Shown here one piece after another: positions 42,109-51,520 of a stretch of DNA of 64,000 nt. The position numbers and the translations under genes were made by a program. Position 1 is the first letter of the stretch. Each line of letters opens with the position of its first letter. Below the pieces are notes generated by a model. That model saw only the letters and a program-made list of their open reading frames with translations, did not search any database and was not told the DNA's origin. The DNA is from Trichocoleus sp. FACHB-46 (GTDB lineage Bacteria; Cyanobacteriota; Cyanobacteriia; FACHB-46), in NCBI RefSeq assembly GCF_014695385.1, contig NZ_JACJOD010000033.1, positions 1 to 64,000 of the forward strand, given 5' to 3'.

Positions 42109-42737
42109 AATTTCAGCATCATCCGGACAACTTCATTTACCTGAATGACCTGCGTTTGCCACTGGAGGTTTTCCAGAAACAAGAGCCAGACTATTCACTG
42201 CCTAAGGGAGCAACCCACCGCCTCTATACAGGCGATCGCCATCTGCTCTACAGCAAAGATAGTCAATGGGCGGGAGAGGTCCCTTGGCAAGAAGGCGATC
42301 GCTATCTGGCCAACATCGCCAAGTACCAAGCAGATTGGGAAGCCCGCCTAGCAGCTCGTTTAGAGCCATCACCGACTACCGTTGAAGAAGCAAGAACGTA
42401 CATCGGGGGGAAAATCAATACGTTAAGAATCGAGAAGGAGCAAGCCGGAGTTGTTTGGAATAGCCATCCGGTCCAGACCCGTCCGATGGATGTCAATAAC
42501 CTCAATGCCGAAGTCTTGGCAACTCAGACAGGTGCTCGGCAAGACGGTGAAATCTGGCGAATGGGAAACAATGAAAATATTTTCTTAACGAATGCCCAGC
42601 TGCTTGAAATGGCGGCGGCGGTTCGAACTCACGTTAAGCGGTGCTATGGGGCGGCATGGCAGCATAAAGCGGTCATAGAACAGCTTCATACTGTTAATGA
42701 AATCCTGAGTTACAACTTCCAGCGTGGGTGGCCCTGA
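42105..42737 (+). CDS. DUF4376-like fibre-associated protein
   Basis: A 210-residue protein. The C-terminal 120 residues fit DUF4376 ('INTLRIEKEQAGVVWNSHPV', 'MDVNNLNAEVL', 'FLTNAQLLEMAAAV'), a domain that follows collar fibres in many phages and is thought to help fibre assembly or capping. The N-terminus is tyrosine- and His-rich. It overlaps the collar gene by four bases upstream and the next gene by one base, consistent with translational coupling and a partner relationship. Confidence 0.75.
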   Translation: MKFQHHPDNFIYLNDLRLPLEVFQKQEPDYSLPKGATHRLYTGDRHLLYSKDSQWAGEVPWQEGDRYLANIAKYQADWEARLAARLEPSPTTVEEARTYIGGKINTLRIEKEQAGVVWNSHPVQTRPMDVNNLNAEVLATQTGARQDGEIWRMGNNENIFLTNAQLLEMAAAVRTHVKRCYGAAWQHKAVIEQLHTVNEILSYNFQRGWP

Positions 42738-44782
42738 TGCCAGGCATTCCAGGCCAAATTGTTCTCAAAAACAAAGCCTTTTCAGGGATTTTGAAGGTTG
42801 CTTATTCCAGTTTTTCAGGACCTAACATTCAAAATGGGCAAGCCTTTGACATTGAGCCTATGTGGCGATCGCTGCAACCAACAGAGACAATTGTCACTTT
42901 TGAGTCTTTGGCTCAAGCAGCTGATACCTTCAGGTTGCTTTATGAGGTAACGAGGGAGGAACAGTGGAATAGAGCTTATCAGGCAACGCTCTCAACCTTT
43001 CAATCAGTTGCAAGACTCCGAAACACTGTTTATTTTTTTAGACGCGAGACAACGGGACAAGTGCTTTCGCACTGGGGCACTAGGATTCGCACTAGCAATC
43101 CTAACCCTGTATTGGCGCTACGACTGCCCAATGGCTTGGTCAGATTAGATATTCCGTTAAATCAAGGAACTGAAACGGAGCTCAAGCAGCAACGGATTGC
43201 AGTGGAGTTAGCTGCTGAATCTCGAATTCAAGCAGAAATTGGCTTGAGCACTGCTGGTAGTGTCGCTATTGTCCTTACCACAACTGACGACAACCGCTGG
43301 GAGGCAGGGTTTGTTTGTGAAGGGAACAACTCAGTTGTGGAGCAATCTTTTGGAACTCCTGATTTCTTGCAATGGACTAATGAGACAACTTGGCACGCTG
43401 GGTTGCCGTTCTATACTTTTCGGGGAGCTACAGGACTCGCTAGTTCATCTGTAAGAAACGTGGCGATCGCCGCTGGCAACTCAGTGGTTGCTACTTTTGA
43501 ACTCGCAGGAAATTTCGACTTTGCAGGGGCTGGCTTGAAGGGCAGCTTCAAAGAAGTTCCTAGCCCTCTTACCTATGCACTCAGCAATAATCCCGTACAG
43601 CTGAGACTACAGGATCAAGCGGGATGGTACTGGGAAAAACTGTTGCCAGTTACAGGTGGTCAATTTGTCACCTTGGTCCTAGCTTGGAGCGAATTTCAGC
43701 TGGCAGCCGAGCAGACTAACGTGGGACCAACACCAGGGATACCATCCATTGATGGACCCATTCAAGCCGTTGAATTCGTGGCGGGGCGGGATACTTCACT
43801 CCTTGCAATTCACTACTTGGGCGCATCTCCTCAAAGATTACTTCCCCCCGTCACGATTAAAGGCTGTAGCATTGTCAGTCGTGAGTCAGCCTTTCATAGC
43901 TTGTTGGTAGGAGATGTACAACTGCTCCCAAGCGAACAACCAAAATATACACCCGGTGTTACTCCTCACGCTGTCTCGATCCAAGGAGAGCAAGTTCAGG
44001 ATTGGCGATCGCTTCCGATTGTGGGTAATCAGCAACTGGCAATTTGGTCACTAGTCGGTCAATCAGAGGCAGCAGAGCAGGTTTACCAATTCCTCTCAGA
44101 CGCTCAGAATACCTACGCCTTAAAAACAGGAATTGATGGTCCTTTTGCACCTGCCTATATTTGGCCCAACCGTTCTAATTTCCAAGAGGAAGGTAATGAG
44201 TTTACTTGGACAGATACTAATTTTGATTTGACATGGGGGGGATGGCAGGCAAAAGCAGCCGTTTCCACCGCTTATGGCTGGTATCTAGAACCCGATGCCT
44301 CGGGACTGGCTCAAGATATCACACTCCGCTTTCTAAAATTTTTAGATGATAGTTGGGGCAGCGGAGCCATCGCTTGGGTAAGATTTTCTGAACAAGAACG
44401 ACCCGTCGCCGGTGGCGATGTGGCAATAGTGGCTTTATATGCCCAAGCAGCTGTCTATGCCAATTTGGCAGGAGGCGATCGCACTCTCACTTATCGGGTG
44501 TTGAGTAAAAGTTTGAATTATTTATTGGAAAATGCCGAGTTCCCCCTAGCAAATCCGCCAGGAGCTATTACTGGATATGAAGTAGCGGAAACAATCGAAG
44601 CCTTAGCTTTGGTGCTAAAACACAAATCTCAACTGAGCTATCCAACTCCGGCGGATTTAGGAGACAAAGATAGTGACTTTGCGGCTAAGCTAGTGAAAGT
44701 TTCCCAGTTTGCTACCCCTTTGAATTTGCCTCAGCAAGCTGCTTATGGGCTTAGGTTTACAGTTCCAGTCCAAGAACTGTAG
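42737..44782 (+). CDS. large tail-module protein, possibly glycosidase-like C-terminal part
   Basis: A 681-residue protein. The first 400 residues are mainly beta. From about 440 on it becomes an alpha-helical repeat with aromatic motifs ('GIDGPFAPAYIWPNR', 'FLDDSWGSGAIAWVRF', 'AQAAVYANLAGG') reminiscent of alpha/alpha-toroid glycosidases. It could therefore be a tailspike acting on surface polysaccharide. No catalytic pair was identified, so this is a guess. The ATG at 42737 overlaps the previous stop (TGATG); a GTG nine bases upstream is an alternative. A hairpin with T-tract begins 50 bases after its stop. Confidence 0.5.
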   Translation: MPGIPGQIVLKNKAFSGILKVAYSSFSGPNIQNGQAFDIEPMWRSLQPTETIVTFESLAQAADTFRLLYEVTREEQWNRAYQATLSTFQSVARLRNTVYFFRRETTGQVLSHWGTRIRTSNPNPVLALRLPNGLVRLDIPLNQGTETELKQQRIAVELAAESRIQAEIGLSTAGSVAIVLTTTDDNRWEAGFVCEGNNSVVEQSFGTPDFLQWTNETTWHAGLPFYTFRGATGLASSSVRNVAIAAGNSVVATFELAGNFDFAGAGLKGSFKEVPSPLTYALSNNPVQLRLQDQAGWYWEKLLPVTGGQFVTLVLAWSEFQLAAEQTNVGPTPGIPSIDGPIQAVEFVAGRDTSLLAIHYLGASPQRLLPPVTIKGCSIVSRESAFHSLLVGDVQLLPSEQPKYTPGVTPHAVSIQGEQVQDWRSLPIVGNQQLAIWSLVGQSEAAEQVYQFLSDAQNTYALKTGIDGPFAPAYIWPNRSNFQEEGNEFTWTDTNFDLTWGGWQAKAAVSTAYGWYLEPDASGLAQDITLRFLKFLDDSWGSGAIAWVRFSEQERPVAGGDVAIVALYAQAAVYANLAGGDRTLTYRVLSKSLNYLLENAEFPLANPPGAITGYEVAETIEALALVLKHKSQLSYPTPADLGDKDSDFAAKLVKVSQFATPLNLPQQAAYGLRFTVPVQEL

Positions 44783-44831
44783 GATTGAGCCAATATCAAC
44801 AATCCATCACTGCAAAGGTTAACCCTAATCG

Positions 44832-44873
44832 GAGACCGCGACTCAATCAGAGAGTGGCGGTCTCTTTGTTTTT
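44832..44873 (+). terminator. hairpin with T-tract between tail genes
   Basis: Stem GAGACCGC (44832-44839) with GCGGTCTC (44857-44864) followed by TTTGTTTTT. It lies 50 bases after one tail gene and 14 bases before the ATG of the next. It could terminate the first part of the operon or attenuate the second. The stem sequence is nearly the same as the one before the gpV-like gene at 56.7 kb. Confidence 0.7.
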
Positions 44874-44886
44874 AACTCCTACCTCT

Positions 44887-47097
44887 ATGCCTGATCCACT
44901 TGAACGTAAAGATCACGACTTAGGAATTGTCTTTGTTCCACCTGCTTCACCCACTGATCCGCGCGTACCCACAGCGGAAGAGTTGACGTTGGGGCAGCAA
45001 ATTACAAGTTCGGTGATCAGCCGCTCCCGAATTCAACAGGGGTGGCAACAGCTTCCGCAATTAAGTTTTTCCCAGAACCGACGATTAGCGATCGCCAACG
45101 GTAAGGCCCTTTTGCCTGTGTATCCAGGCATCTTGCTGCTCAACACAACGATCACTGTTCCAGTTCTAAGCAGTAGCGCTAGCACCATTAAGCAGTCCGA
45201 CTGGGTTTACTTAGCTGGCTTTGAGGCCGAGGTAGGAGCTGCTCAAGACCCAGTCTTAGGAGAATACGCTTTCCAGTACCGCGATCGCGGTACGAATCAG
45301 ATTGCTACCATCACCAAGGAGAACACTCGACGACTGCGAGCTTTTTGGGCGATCGTTCTGAGTCCTAACCCTTTATCAACAACAGATTTTCTCAACTTAC
45401 TAACGTTGGAGGGCGACAACCGTAGGCTAGCGATCGCTGATACCTCCGATCTAGGTTTCAATATCGGCTCAGCCAGGTTCTACGCCAGAGACCCTAATCT
45501 CACCCTGAACGCTGGATACACCATTTTTAGTAATTCCATCAATCTGGTTGAAGTGTGCCAGGTGCGGCGACTGCAAAACTACACTGAACGCGGCTACATC
45601 TGGGGTTATGGTGGGGAGGGGGCACTGAGTGCTGAGTATCATCTGATTTCAACCGCTCCTCGGATCGACAACCGCGACCTAGAAAATGCAATAAGGCAGC
45701 GGTGTCGAGAAATATTTGCGGGCAATTCTGGGTCTGGTTCTGGCTACGCTTTAACCGTTCAAAACCTGATTGCCAGTTCAGTGGGGGGCAATCCAGGCTA
45801 CCCAGGAGAGTCGGCAGGTAGCCCCAATGGTTCTGTTTGCTTGGCCGACGATCAGCGCGTCAGCTTTACCAACCAAGCCATTATTCAGAAATATAGTTGC
45901 CAAGTTGTAACTGCCACTAACAATGGCTCTGGTAGCCCATTGGTAACAGTTAGCTTGAATACGAGTTCTCCCACTGGGAAGTTCTTCAGTGGCAATCGCC
46001 TTGATCATCGCATCTATTCTGCCAATGGTGTGGATCAATCAGAGCGCGGAGCCTGGAGTAACCTTGGCGGGACCGGATCGCTGATTTGGGTCGGAGATGC
46101 CAATACCACCATCACACCTGGCTCTACAGTCTATGTTGTTCCAGGGATGTACTATCCAGCTGGCTCGGGATTCAGTATTCCATTTGATGCCGTGTTACAG
46201 GTTTGGCGAAACGCAACTCAGATTTCTTCAGCGAATATTCGAGCCGCTGACTCAGCTGATTTAGATGCTTACGCAGACCCAGCTAATAACGAAGACTTCT
46301 TTGTAGTAGTGGGCAAGGAGCGAGCGGCTCTGCACTATATCCTCAAACGGGTCACAATCACGACCGATGCTAACGGTGTCACAGTAATCCCAGCAACAGA
46401 GCGGGGCTGCTTCGCGTTCATTCAAGGGGTAGCAAGCCGCATTGACACACCTGTTAAAACTGGGTTAGCTGCCAACACAACTTACAAGGCGCTGGTCTAC
46501 TACCCACCTCGGGCTGATGAAACTTGGCAGCTGCTGATGGCCTATGCGGAGTATGCAGGCATTGGTACGCTGGAACCTCAATTTCTTTCAGGTGCAACTG
46601 TTGTTTCTAAGCCTCTGTTTTTCATTCACACGCAAGGTGGGGGGAGCGCAGTTCATCAGGGTGAGTCGGATACTCAGTTGGCACCAATCGCGATGCATTT
46701 GCCCGCGATCGCGGCTCCAGCCATGCCTCCCTATCGCTTCAATGCACCGGTGCAAATTCTAGGTGAGCCGTATCCAGGCCCCATCACCCTGCGAGAGTAT
46801 CCCCTCTTGCCTGCCCCTGGCTTGGCGCTACCCGCCCCCGGTCAAACGCTCTCCTTAGAGGCAGCAACTCAAGTGCAATCGCGATCGCTGCGAGCTCGCA
46901 TCATGGTGGATGGTCAGTTGATGGGCTTTCGATCCCCCATCTTGGCCAGCCGAGCTGAGTTTCAAGCAGTGTTGATGTTTGTCGTTGAGAAAGGGGGCGA
47001 TCGCCGACTTGTAATGATTGCTCGCAATACGAGTGGAGGAGAGAACATCCCCATTGACTCTGACCAGCAAACTGCTTTTGACACATTCAGGCTTTAG
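44887..47097 (+). CDS. large structural tail-module protein
   Basis: A 736-residue protein with an N-terminal helical part, then a beta-rich body with many Gly/Ser/Thr ('AVGAGNSGSGSGY'-like and 'GESAGSPNGS' segments). No catalytic motif. Such large beta-rich proteins between baseplate and fibre genes are usually baseplate-edge or fibre-hub components. The start at ATG 44887 is preferred over a TTG at 44785 because the latter would place the terminator-like hairpin inside the coding region. Three bases separate its stop from the next gene. Confidence 0.55.
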   Translation: MPDPLERKDHDLGIVFVPPASPTDPRVPTAEELTLGQQITSSVISRSRIQQGWQQLPQLSFSQNRRLAIANGKALLPVYPGILLLNTTITVPVLSSSASTIKQSDWVYLAGFEAEVGAAQDPVLGEYAFQYRDRGTNQIATITKENTRRLRAFWAIVLSPNPLSTTDFLNLLTLEGDNRRLAIADTSDLGFNIGSARFYARDPNLTLNAGYTIFSNSINLVEVCQVRRLQNYTERGYIWGYGGEGALSAEYHLISTAPRIDNRDLENAIRQRCREIFAGNSGSGSGYALTVQNLIASSVGGNPGYPGESAGSPNGSVCLADDQRVSFTNQAIIQKYSCQVVTATNNGSGSPLVTVSLNTSSPTGKFFSGNRLDHRIYSANGVDQSERGAWSNLGGTGSLIWVGDANTTITPGSTVYVVPGMYYPAGSGFSIPFDAVLQVWRNATQISSANIRAADSADLDAYADPANNEDFFVVVGKERAALHYILKRVTITTDANGVTVIPATERGCFAFIQGVASRIDTPVKTGLAANTTYKALVYYPPRADETWQLLMAYAEYAGIGTLEPQFLSGATVVSKPLFFIHTQGGGSAVHQGESDTQLAPIAMHLPAIAAPAMPPYRFNAPVQILGEPYPGPITLREYPLLPAPGLALPAPGQTLSLEAATQVQSRSLRARIMVDGQLMGFRSPILASRAEFQAVLMFVVEKGGDRRLVMIARNTSGGENIPIDSDQQTAFDTFRL

Positions 47098-47100
47098 GGT

Positions 47101-48294
47101 ATGGCAAGAAATCCTCAACTTTTTCCCACTGACTTTCCTGCCACCATACCGGGGGTTGGCTCAGAAGAGTTTGCATTAGAAAATGCAGTCACAACCATCC
47201 AGCGGCAAGCACGAGACACAGCAGTCCGGCAGGCTCATACGCGGCGGATTGGCGGACAGAATTCAATCGGCAACCAAAATAAGCTGGTCAGTGCGTCACA
47301 ATTCCTGATGCCGCTTTATCAAATTGGCCCTGTCATCCAGGCCCCTCCCTTTTTGGGAACTGCGGCTTACTTGGGTGGGGGACGTGGCTACACCAGCACC
47401 TTTGATGCGATGTACCAGCTTCCCTTTTCCAACGAAACCTTCGCTGATATGGGAGTGCGTTTAACTGAAGCCCGGATGTATTGCGGGACGGTCGGGGATG
47501 CAAGTGCTGGCAGATTTTGTGGTGGGTTCAACTCCAAATTTGGAACTTCAGTTACCAGCCTGGATGAGTTTACTTATTTAAAGGAATCAGTTCAACGACT
47601 AGGCGCTCAACTGAGCCAAGCCCGATTTGGCTTAGCTGGAGGAATTGGTGATAAGACGAAAGGGTTTCTCCTAGGTGGAGTAGCAGTAGGCTCAGTTAGT
47701 GCGGTCCGAACGGGCGATCGCCTCACTTATGCCACCAATACCATTGCAGGGCTTGGCAATTTCCTGCTCACAGACCGGATTGCCCCGCACAACGGCACTT
47801 GCAATAAGTTCTCCGGGTATATCTATGGGGGCTCGCCCGTCGCGTGGCTGGGAGGGCCGCTCTTTTCAATTGAGCGAATCACACTTACAACTGAAGCTAT
47901 TACAACAATTGGAACCACTCTTGCCCATGCTCACGTCGTTCATGGCACTTGTGGCAGTGATATCAAAGGATACCTTGCTGGAGGCAATACAAATCCTCCT
48001 GCTAGTTGGAATTGGTTTACGAACACCATCACAGCTTTTACTTATTCTGGTGAAACATCGGCTCCTCTATCAGCGACCCTGGTAGAGGGAAAGGTGTGCT
48101 TGGATGGCACTGGTAGCAGTGTTGCAGGGTACTTCGTAGGAGGTGACACTGTTGCAGCCAACTGGCAAGGTACAACCACAGCGGACAAGTTGACCTATAA
48201 CAATGAGACCACCGCCCGCTTGGGTGCTCAGCTTTCTCAACCTCAATCAGATCAAGGAGCTGTGAGCGATTATGGGGCTGGATTCTCCTACTAA
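47101..48294 (+). CDS. fibre protein with kelch-like beta-propeller repeats
   Basis: A 397-residue protein. From about residue 95 it contains roughly 50-residue repeats, each with a Gly-Gly turn ('GFLLGG', 'GYIYGG', 'GYLAGG', 'GYFVGG') and a Thr/aromatic strand ('LTYATNTI', 'FTYSGET', 'LTYNNET'). The layout is that of a kelch-type propeller. Propellers at fibre tips bind cell-surface sugars. The first 90 residues are probably the attachment domain. The downstream gene overlaps its 3' end by about 22 bases. Confidence 0.65.
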   Translation: MARNPQLFPTDFPATIPGVGSEEFALENAVTTIQRQARDTAVRQAHTRRIGGQNSIGNQNKLVSASQFLMPLYQIGPVIQAPPFLGTAAYLGGGRGYTSTFDAMYQLPFSNETFADMGVRLTEARMYCGTVGDASAGRFCGGFNSKFGTSVTSLDEFTYLKESVQRLGAQLSQARFGLAGGIGDKTKGFLLGGVAVGSVSAVRTGDRLTYATNTIAGLGNFLLTDRIAPHNGTCNKFSGYIYGGSPVAWLGGPLFSIERITLTTEAITTIGTTLAHAHVVHGTCGSDIKGYLAGGNTNPPASWNWFTNTITAFTYSGETSAPLSATLVEGKVCLDGTGSSVAGYFVGGDTVAANWQGTTTADKLTYNNETTARLGAQLSQPQSDQGAVSDYGAGFSY

Positions 48295-49000
48295 AGAACC
48301 TCTGACTAATCTGTCAATTAATTCCAAAGCAGGGGTAGAGCATGAAATTCAACGACAGGAGCGGGTTCATTGGTTTTTGGGTTTGCGTCAAGCAGAGCTG
48401 TTCATTCAAGAGAAAAGAGCAGCTCTAGAAACTAATTATCATTTGCAACGAAAACATAGCCGGCAGGTTAAGACTTGGGAGAAAGAGTTGCAAACTCTGC
48501 AAGAGCTTGAGCAGCCCAGCCTAGAACAACTGGATCAAATTGAGGCGTTGCAGGATGACATCGCTGCGGCCAAGAGCAGTCAGGAAAATTTGCAGCCTTT
48601 GATCCGAGATTGTGGGATGGAATTGCATAGCGCTGAAGATCAAAAGCAGAGAATCTTACAGGCACATCCAGAAGCAATCGACCTTTCTTACATTGAGTTG
48701 CAAACCCGGTACAGCGCAGTTGCTCTTTTGGAAAAGCAAGCTCATGTCACTGCCGCCGAAATCTGGGCCAGTCACAATGCTCTCCCTGTCTCTGTTGGAC
48801 ATTTGCTATTTGACTTGTCTCCAGCAGATAGAGACTACGTCCTAGCCCGGGAAATGGAACTGAGAAACGGCGTGAAGGTGGGTGAAGCGATCGCTCATGC
48901 TGCTCAAGTTCTAGCCACCTTATCTCCAGAGACACAAAAGCAAGTTCTTCTGCAAGCAGCCCAAACTGTTATGAACTCTTCTGCCTTGACCCATGAATAA
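48272..49000 (+). CDS. coiled-coil protein, possible fibre chaperone
   Basis: A 242-residue, strongly helical and charged protein with a long coiled coil (about 25-140). It sits between two fibre genes, overlapping the previous by 22 bases and the next by eight. Helical, soluble partners in this position are often assembly chaperones, but no family signature was seen. The ATG at 48272 opens the frame; GTG alternatives exist nearby. Confidence 0.5.
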   Translation: MGLDSPTKEPLTNLSINSKAGVEHEIQRQERVHWFLGLRQAELFIQEKRAALETNYHLQRKHSRQVKTWEKELQTLQELEQPSLEQLDQIEALQDDIAAAKSSQENLQPLIRDCGMELHSAEDQKQRILQAHPEAIDLSYIELQTRYSAVALLEKQAHVTAAEIWASHNALPVSVGHLLFDLSPADRDYVLAREMELRNGVKVGEAIAHAAQVLATLSPETQKQVLLQAAQTVMNSSALTHE

Positions 49001-51107
49001 CAACGCCACCAACTTTTCTTTAGAGGCTTCCTTCGTAGATCTCAACAGCAATGCTGTCGGCAACTTTAGCCGCTCTAGCATGGTGCATCTAGAGCGCGAG
49101 GTAGACGGTGGGGTACAGCTCTATCCGATTCCAGCTCATGCGCCTGCCTTCTATTCTGAAGATGGAGCTTTTCTACTGGAGCCAGCAGGAATTAACTTAT
49201 TGACCTGGCCTTTAGCACTGAATCAGAACGTGTGGCTTAAGGGCAGCAACGTGATAATTCAGCCAGACGAGTCCGTTGCTCCAGATTCATCGCATTTAGC
49301 CGATCGCGTCATTTGGGCACCTGGCAATGGAGCGACTCAATTGCTCAAACGTACATTGCAGCTTGACGCAAGCAAGAGCTATACCCTATCTATTTTCTTG
49401 CGATCGCGGGGCGCTACTTTCACCAACGCAGATGTTTTGCGGGTCACGGGTGATGTTGTTGGCACCCCAGCGATTAGCCTATCAGTGCTAAATCAATTCC
49501 CTAATCGCTACCGCTTGGAGGAACTGACCCTCACCTTTAAAGCCACAGGGCAAGAGCCAAAGTTACCCAATAATCCTCATGAAGCAACGGACTATGCGGT
49601 GACGGCAGTTACGAACAATACGATTACATTTATTACCGCTAACAGCATTGGGGTTAACGACCTGGTTGGAGGCCAAGCCTTCTTCAACAACGTGGTCAAT
49701 CGCTTCTTCAAGATTACGGCCAACACAGGAGGATCAGGCGGTGCTGTCACGTTGACTCTGGATGTAGCCAATCTAGTTGCTGAAGGCGTCAGCACCGCGT
49801 CCCGCGTCATCTTGGCGGCAGCTCCCAAGCAAAATGTCACGATTGAGTTTTACTGTGAATCTACAGCTGCGGTTGATTGGGGTGGAATTCAACTGGAAGA
49901 ACGGCCTTTTAGGTCATCCATGATCTATCAAGAAGGAGAGCTGAATGTACGAGCTGCAACTCAGCTATCCTTTCGTAACAGCCCGGTCGCTAACTTACGA
50001 ACTTTTGGAGTCTTTGCGGAACTAAAACTTTGGCGCGGCGACGGCAACTTATGGGATTTCGGTAACTTTAAGGCTTGGATTGCCCAAAATAAACTTTTTG
50101 TGCAAGCTGGTGCGACCACAATCAGCACGCCTGATAACTTACCAGGGCAAGGGGCCAAAATCTTTGCTCAAGTTGCTGAGGGCAGTTCTAGCTTATCGCT
50201 GTACGTCAATGGCATCTTGAAAGCTCGCTCTGCTCTCACTGGGTTTGTCGCCGATCTCAATGCCAATTTGACATTTACATCTGATGGAGTGAGAGCTTTC
50301 CAACGATTCCTCACCACAGATCAATTACTCTTAGATGGGCAACCGACGGTAGGAAGCTTAGCAGGACAAGATGTAGGCGAGATGTTCAAAAGCATTTTGC
50401 TAATTGATGCAACGGCCATCTCTGCTCACGCTCCACTTCTAAATTTGCCTCCGGTCACTGTCCCAGCTCCAGAAGCACCGATCGCGAAGAGCCCGATCAC
50501 CGCAATTAACACTGCTACAAATGTTGTCACTGTTGGGGATGGCACTGGTTTCATAATTAGCAAGCCAGTCACTGCGATGCGCGGCAACATTATTATTGTG
50601 CGGGCCACTGTGACTAATATCAGTGGAGCCAATATCACTCTGAATACAACTGCCGGCATTGTCATCGGTGACCTACTGATTTATGGAAACGTGGATCAAG
50701 CCGGACACGCTTCTGTGCGCTTCCCGTTTGATCCCGTGGATCAGCAGATTATCACTGCGATCGATGTGGCAACTAAGCGCTTAACGGTTGCCTCTACCCT
50801 CTCTTTTACGAAGCAGAGAGCCTTCATCACAATCCCCCTGTATCAGGACATTGCAGAGGTGATCATCAAAAATATTGACAACACTAATGGCTACCTCTTT
50901 GTCGATAACGTAACGAACATCGCTGTAGGTAACGTGATTCAACAGCCTTTCAATGAGCTAATCATTTCACCCGCTAACTACTTTGCTGGCTTGCTCAATC
51001 CAGTCGATAAGGTGGCGATCGCCCAAAAATGGGCCAATGGTCTGGTGATTGAAAATCGTAATCCAGTGCCAGTCACAGTCCGACCATACCTGCGGGTTTA
51101 TCTTTAA
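48993..51107 (+). CDS. fibre/spike protein with jelly-roll-like domains
   Basis: A 704-residue protein. Residues about 60-110 ('NLLTWPLALNQNVWLKGSN') match the start of phage head-spike/fibre carbohydrate-binding modules, with 'YTLSIFLRSRG' following. The 320-450 region looks like a concanavalin-type lectin sandwich ('LKLWRGDGNLWDFG', 'SLSLYVNGILKARS'). The C-terminal third consists of repeated Val/Ile/Thr strands ('VTVGDGTGF', 'ITLNTTAGI'). It probably binds host or target surface glycans. Last gene of the plus-strand fibre operon; its end overlaps the convergent LysM-like gene by four bases. Confidence 0.7.
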   Translation: MNNNATNFSLEASFVDLNSNAVGNFSRSSMVHLEREVDGGVQLYPIPAHAPAFYSEDGAFLLEPAGINLLTWPLALNQNVWLKGSNVIIQPDESVAPDSSHLADRVIWAPGNGATQLLKRTLQLDASKSYTLSIFLRSRGATFTNADVLRVTGDVVGTPAISLSVLNQFPNRYRLEELTLTFKATGQEPKLPNNPHEATDYAVTAVTNNTITFITANSIGVNDLVGGQAFFNNVVNRFFKITANTGGSGGAVTLTLDVANLVAEGVSTASRVILAAAPKQNVTIEFYCESTAAVDWGGIQLEERPFRSSMIYQEGELNVRAATQLSFRNSPVANLRTFGVFAELKLWRGDGNLWDFGNFKAWIAQNKLFVQAGATTISTPDNLPGQGAKIFAQVAEGSSSLSLYVNGILKARSALTGFVADLNANLTFTSDGVRAFQRFLTTDQLLLDGQPTVGSLAGQDVGEMFKSILLIDATAISAHAPLLNLPPVTVPAPEAPIAKSPITAINTATNVVTVGDGTGFIISKPVTAMRGNIIIVRATVTNISGANITLNTTAGIVIGDLLIYGNVDQAGHASVRFPFDPVDQQIITAIDVATKRLTVASTLSFTKQRAFITIPLYQDIAEVIIKNIDNTNGYLFVDNVTNIAVGNVIQQPFNELIISPANYFAGLLNPVDKVAIAQKWANGLVIENRNPVPVTVRPYLRVYL

Positions 51108-51373
51108 GCTTCTGGATGGGCTAAAAAGTTATTGGGGTCAGGAATTGTAACGACTCTACCGACCTGCAATTCTTCAAACGCAGAACCAATACGATTGAGC
51201 TTCAGAAATTCAGGATAACTGCTTGGATCAGCGCCGTGGTCCAGCAAAAATTTTGGTAGAGGTTGCCCGTCGTAGACTATGGTTTTAGTCTCAGGTCGAG
51301 CGATCGCGTAACCATATCGAGAGATCGGCGAGGGAATTCGCGATTGAGATTGTGAGAGTTGAGAGAGAGACAT
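51104..51373 (-). CDS. tail protein X / LysM-like protein
   Basis: An 89-residue protein. The second half reads 'YPEFLKLNRI' and 'ELQVGRVVTIPDP', the pattern of a LysM-type motif as found in P2 gpX-like tail proteins, which sit at the tube-spike junction and may bind peptidoglycan. The first 25 residues are Ser/Gln-rich and flexible. It ends the minus-strand block and starts three bases after the stop of the 46-residue gene, so they are co-transcribed. Confidence 0.7.
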   Translation of the reverse strand: MSLSQLSQSQSRIPSPISRYGYAIARPETKTIVYDGQPLPKFLLDHGADPSSYPEFLKLNRIGSAFEELQVGRVVTIPDPNNFLAHPEA

Positions 51374-51376
51374 GAG

Positions 51377-51517
51377 TTAATTGCGAGGCCATAACTGGCC
51401 CACCAGTGGAATTTCAGGGCCGGAATTTTTCTTATACAAAATCAAGCCCTGATAAATTATCCTACCCGTCTTGGGTAAATTGTATGTAGCATCTTTATTT
51501 CCCTGCAAAACAGCCAT
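51377..51517 (-). CDS. 46-residue protein in the tail operon
   Basis: A short gene with ATG at 51517 and TAA at 51377-51379. It starts three bases after the stop of the 262-residue gene (51521) and ends three bases before the ATG of the LysM-like gene (51373), so it fills the gap exactly. The product is basic with a beta-rich centre ('KTGRIIYQGLILYKKN') and ends 'GQLWPRN'. It is below usual length cut-offs. The packing is strong evidence of coding; function unknown, perhaps a small baseplate or capping component. Confidence 0.7.
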   Translation of the reverse strand: MAVLQGNKDATYNLPKTGRIIYQGLILYKKNSGPEIPLVGQLWPRN

Positions 51518-51520
51518 ACG

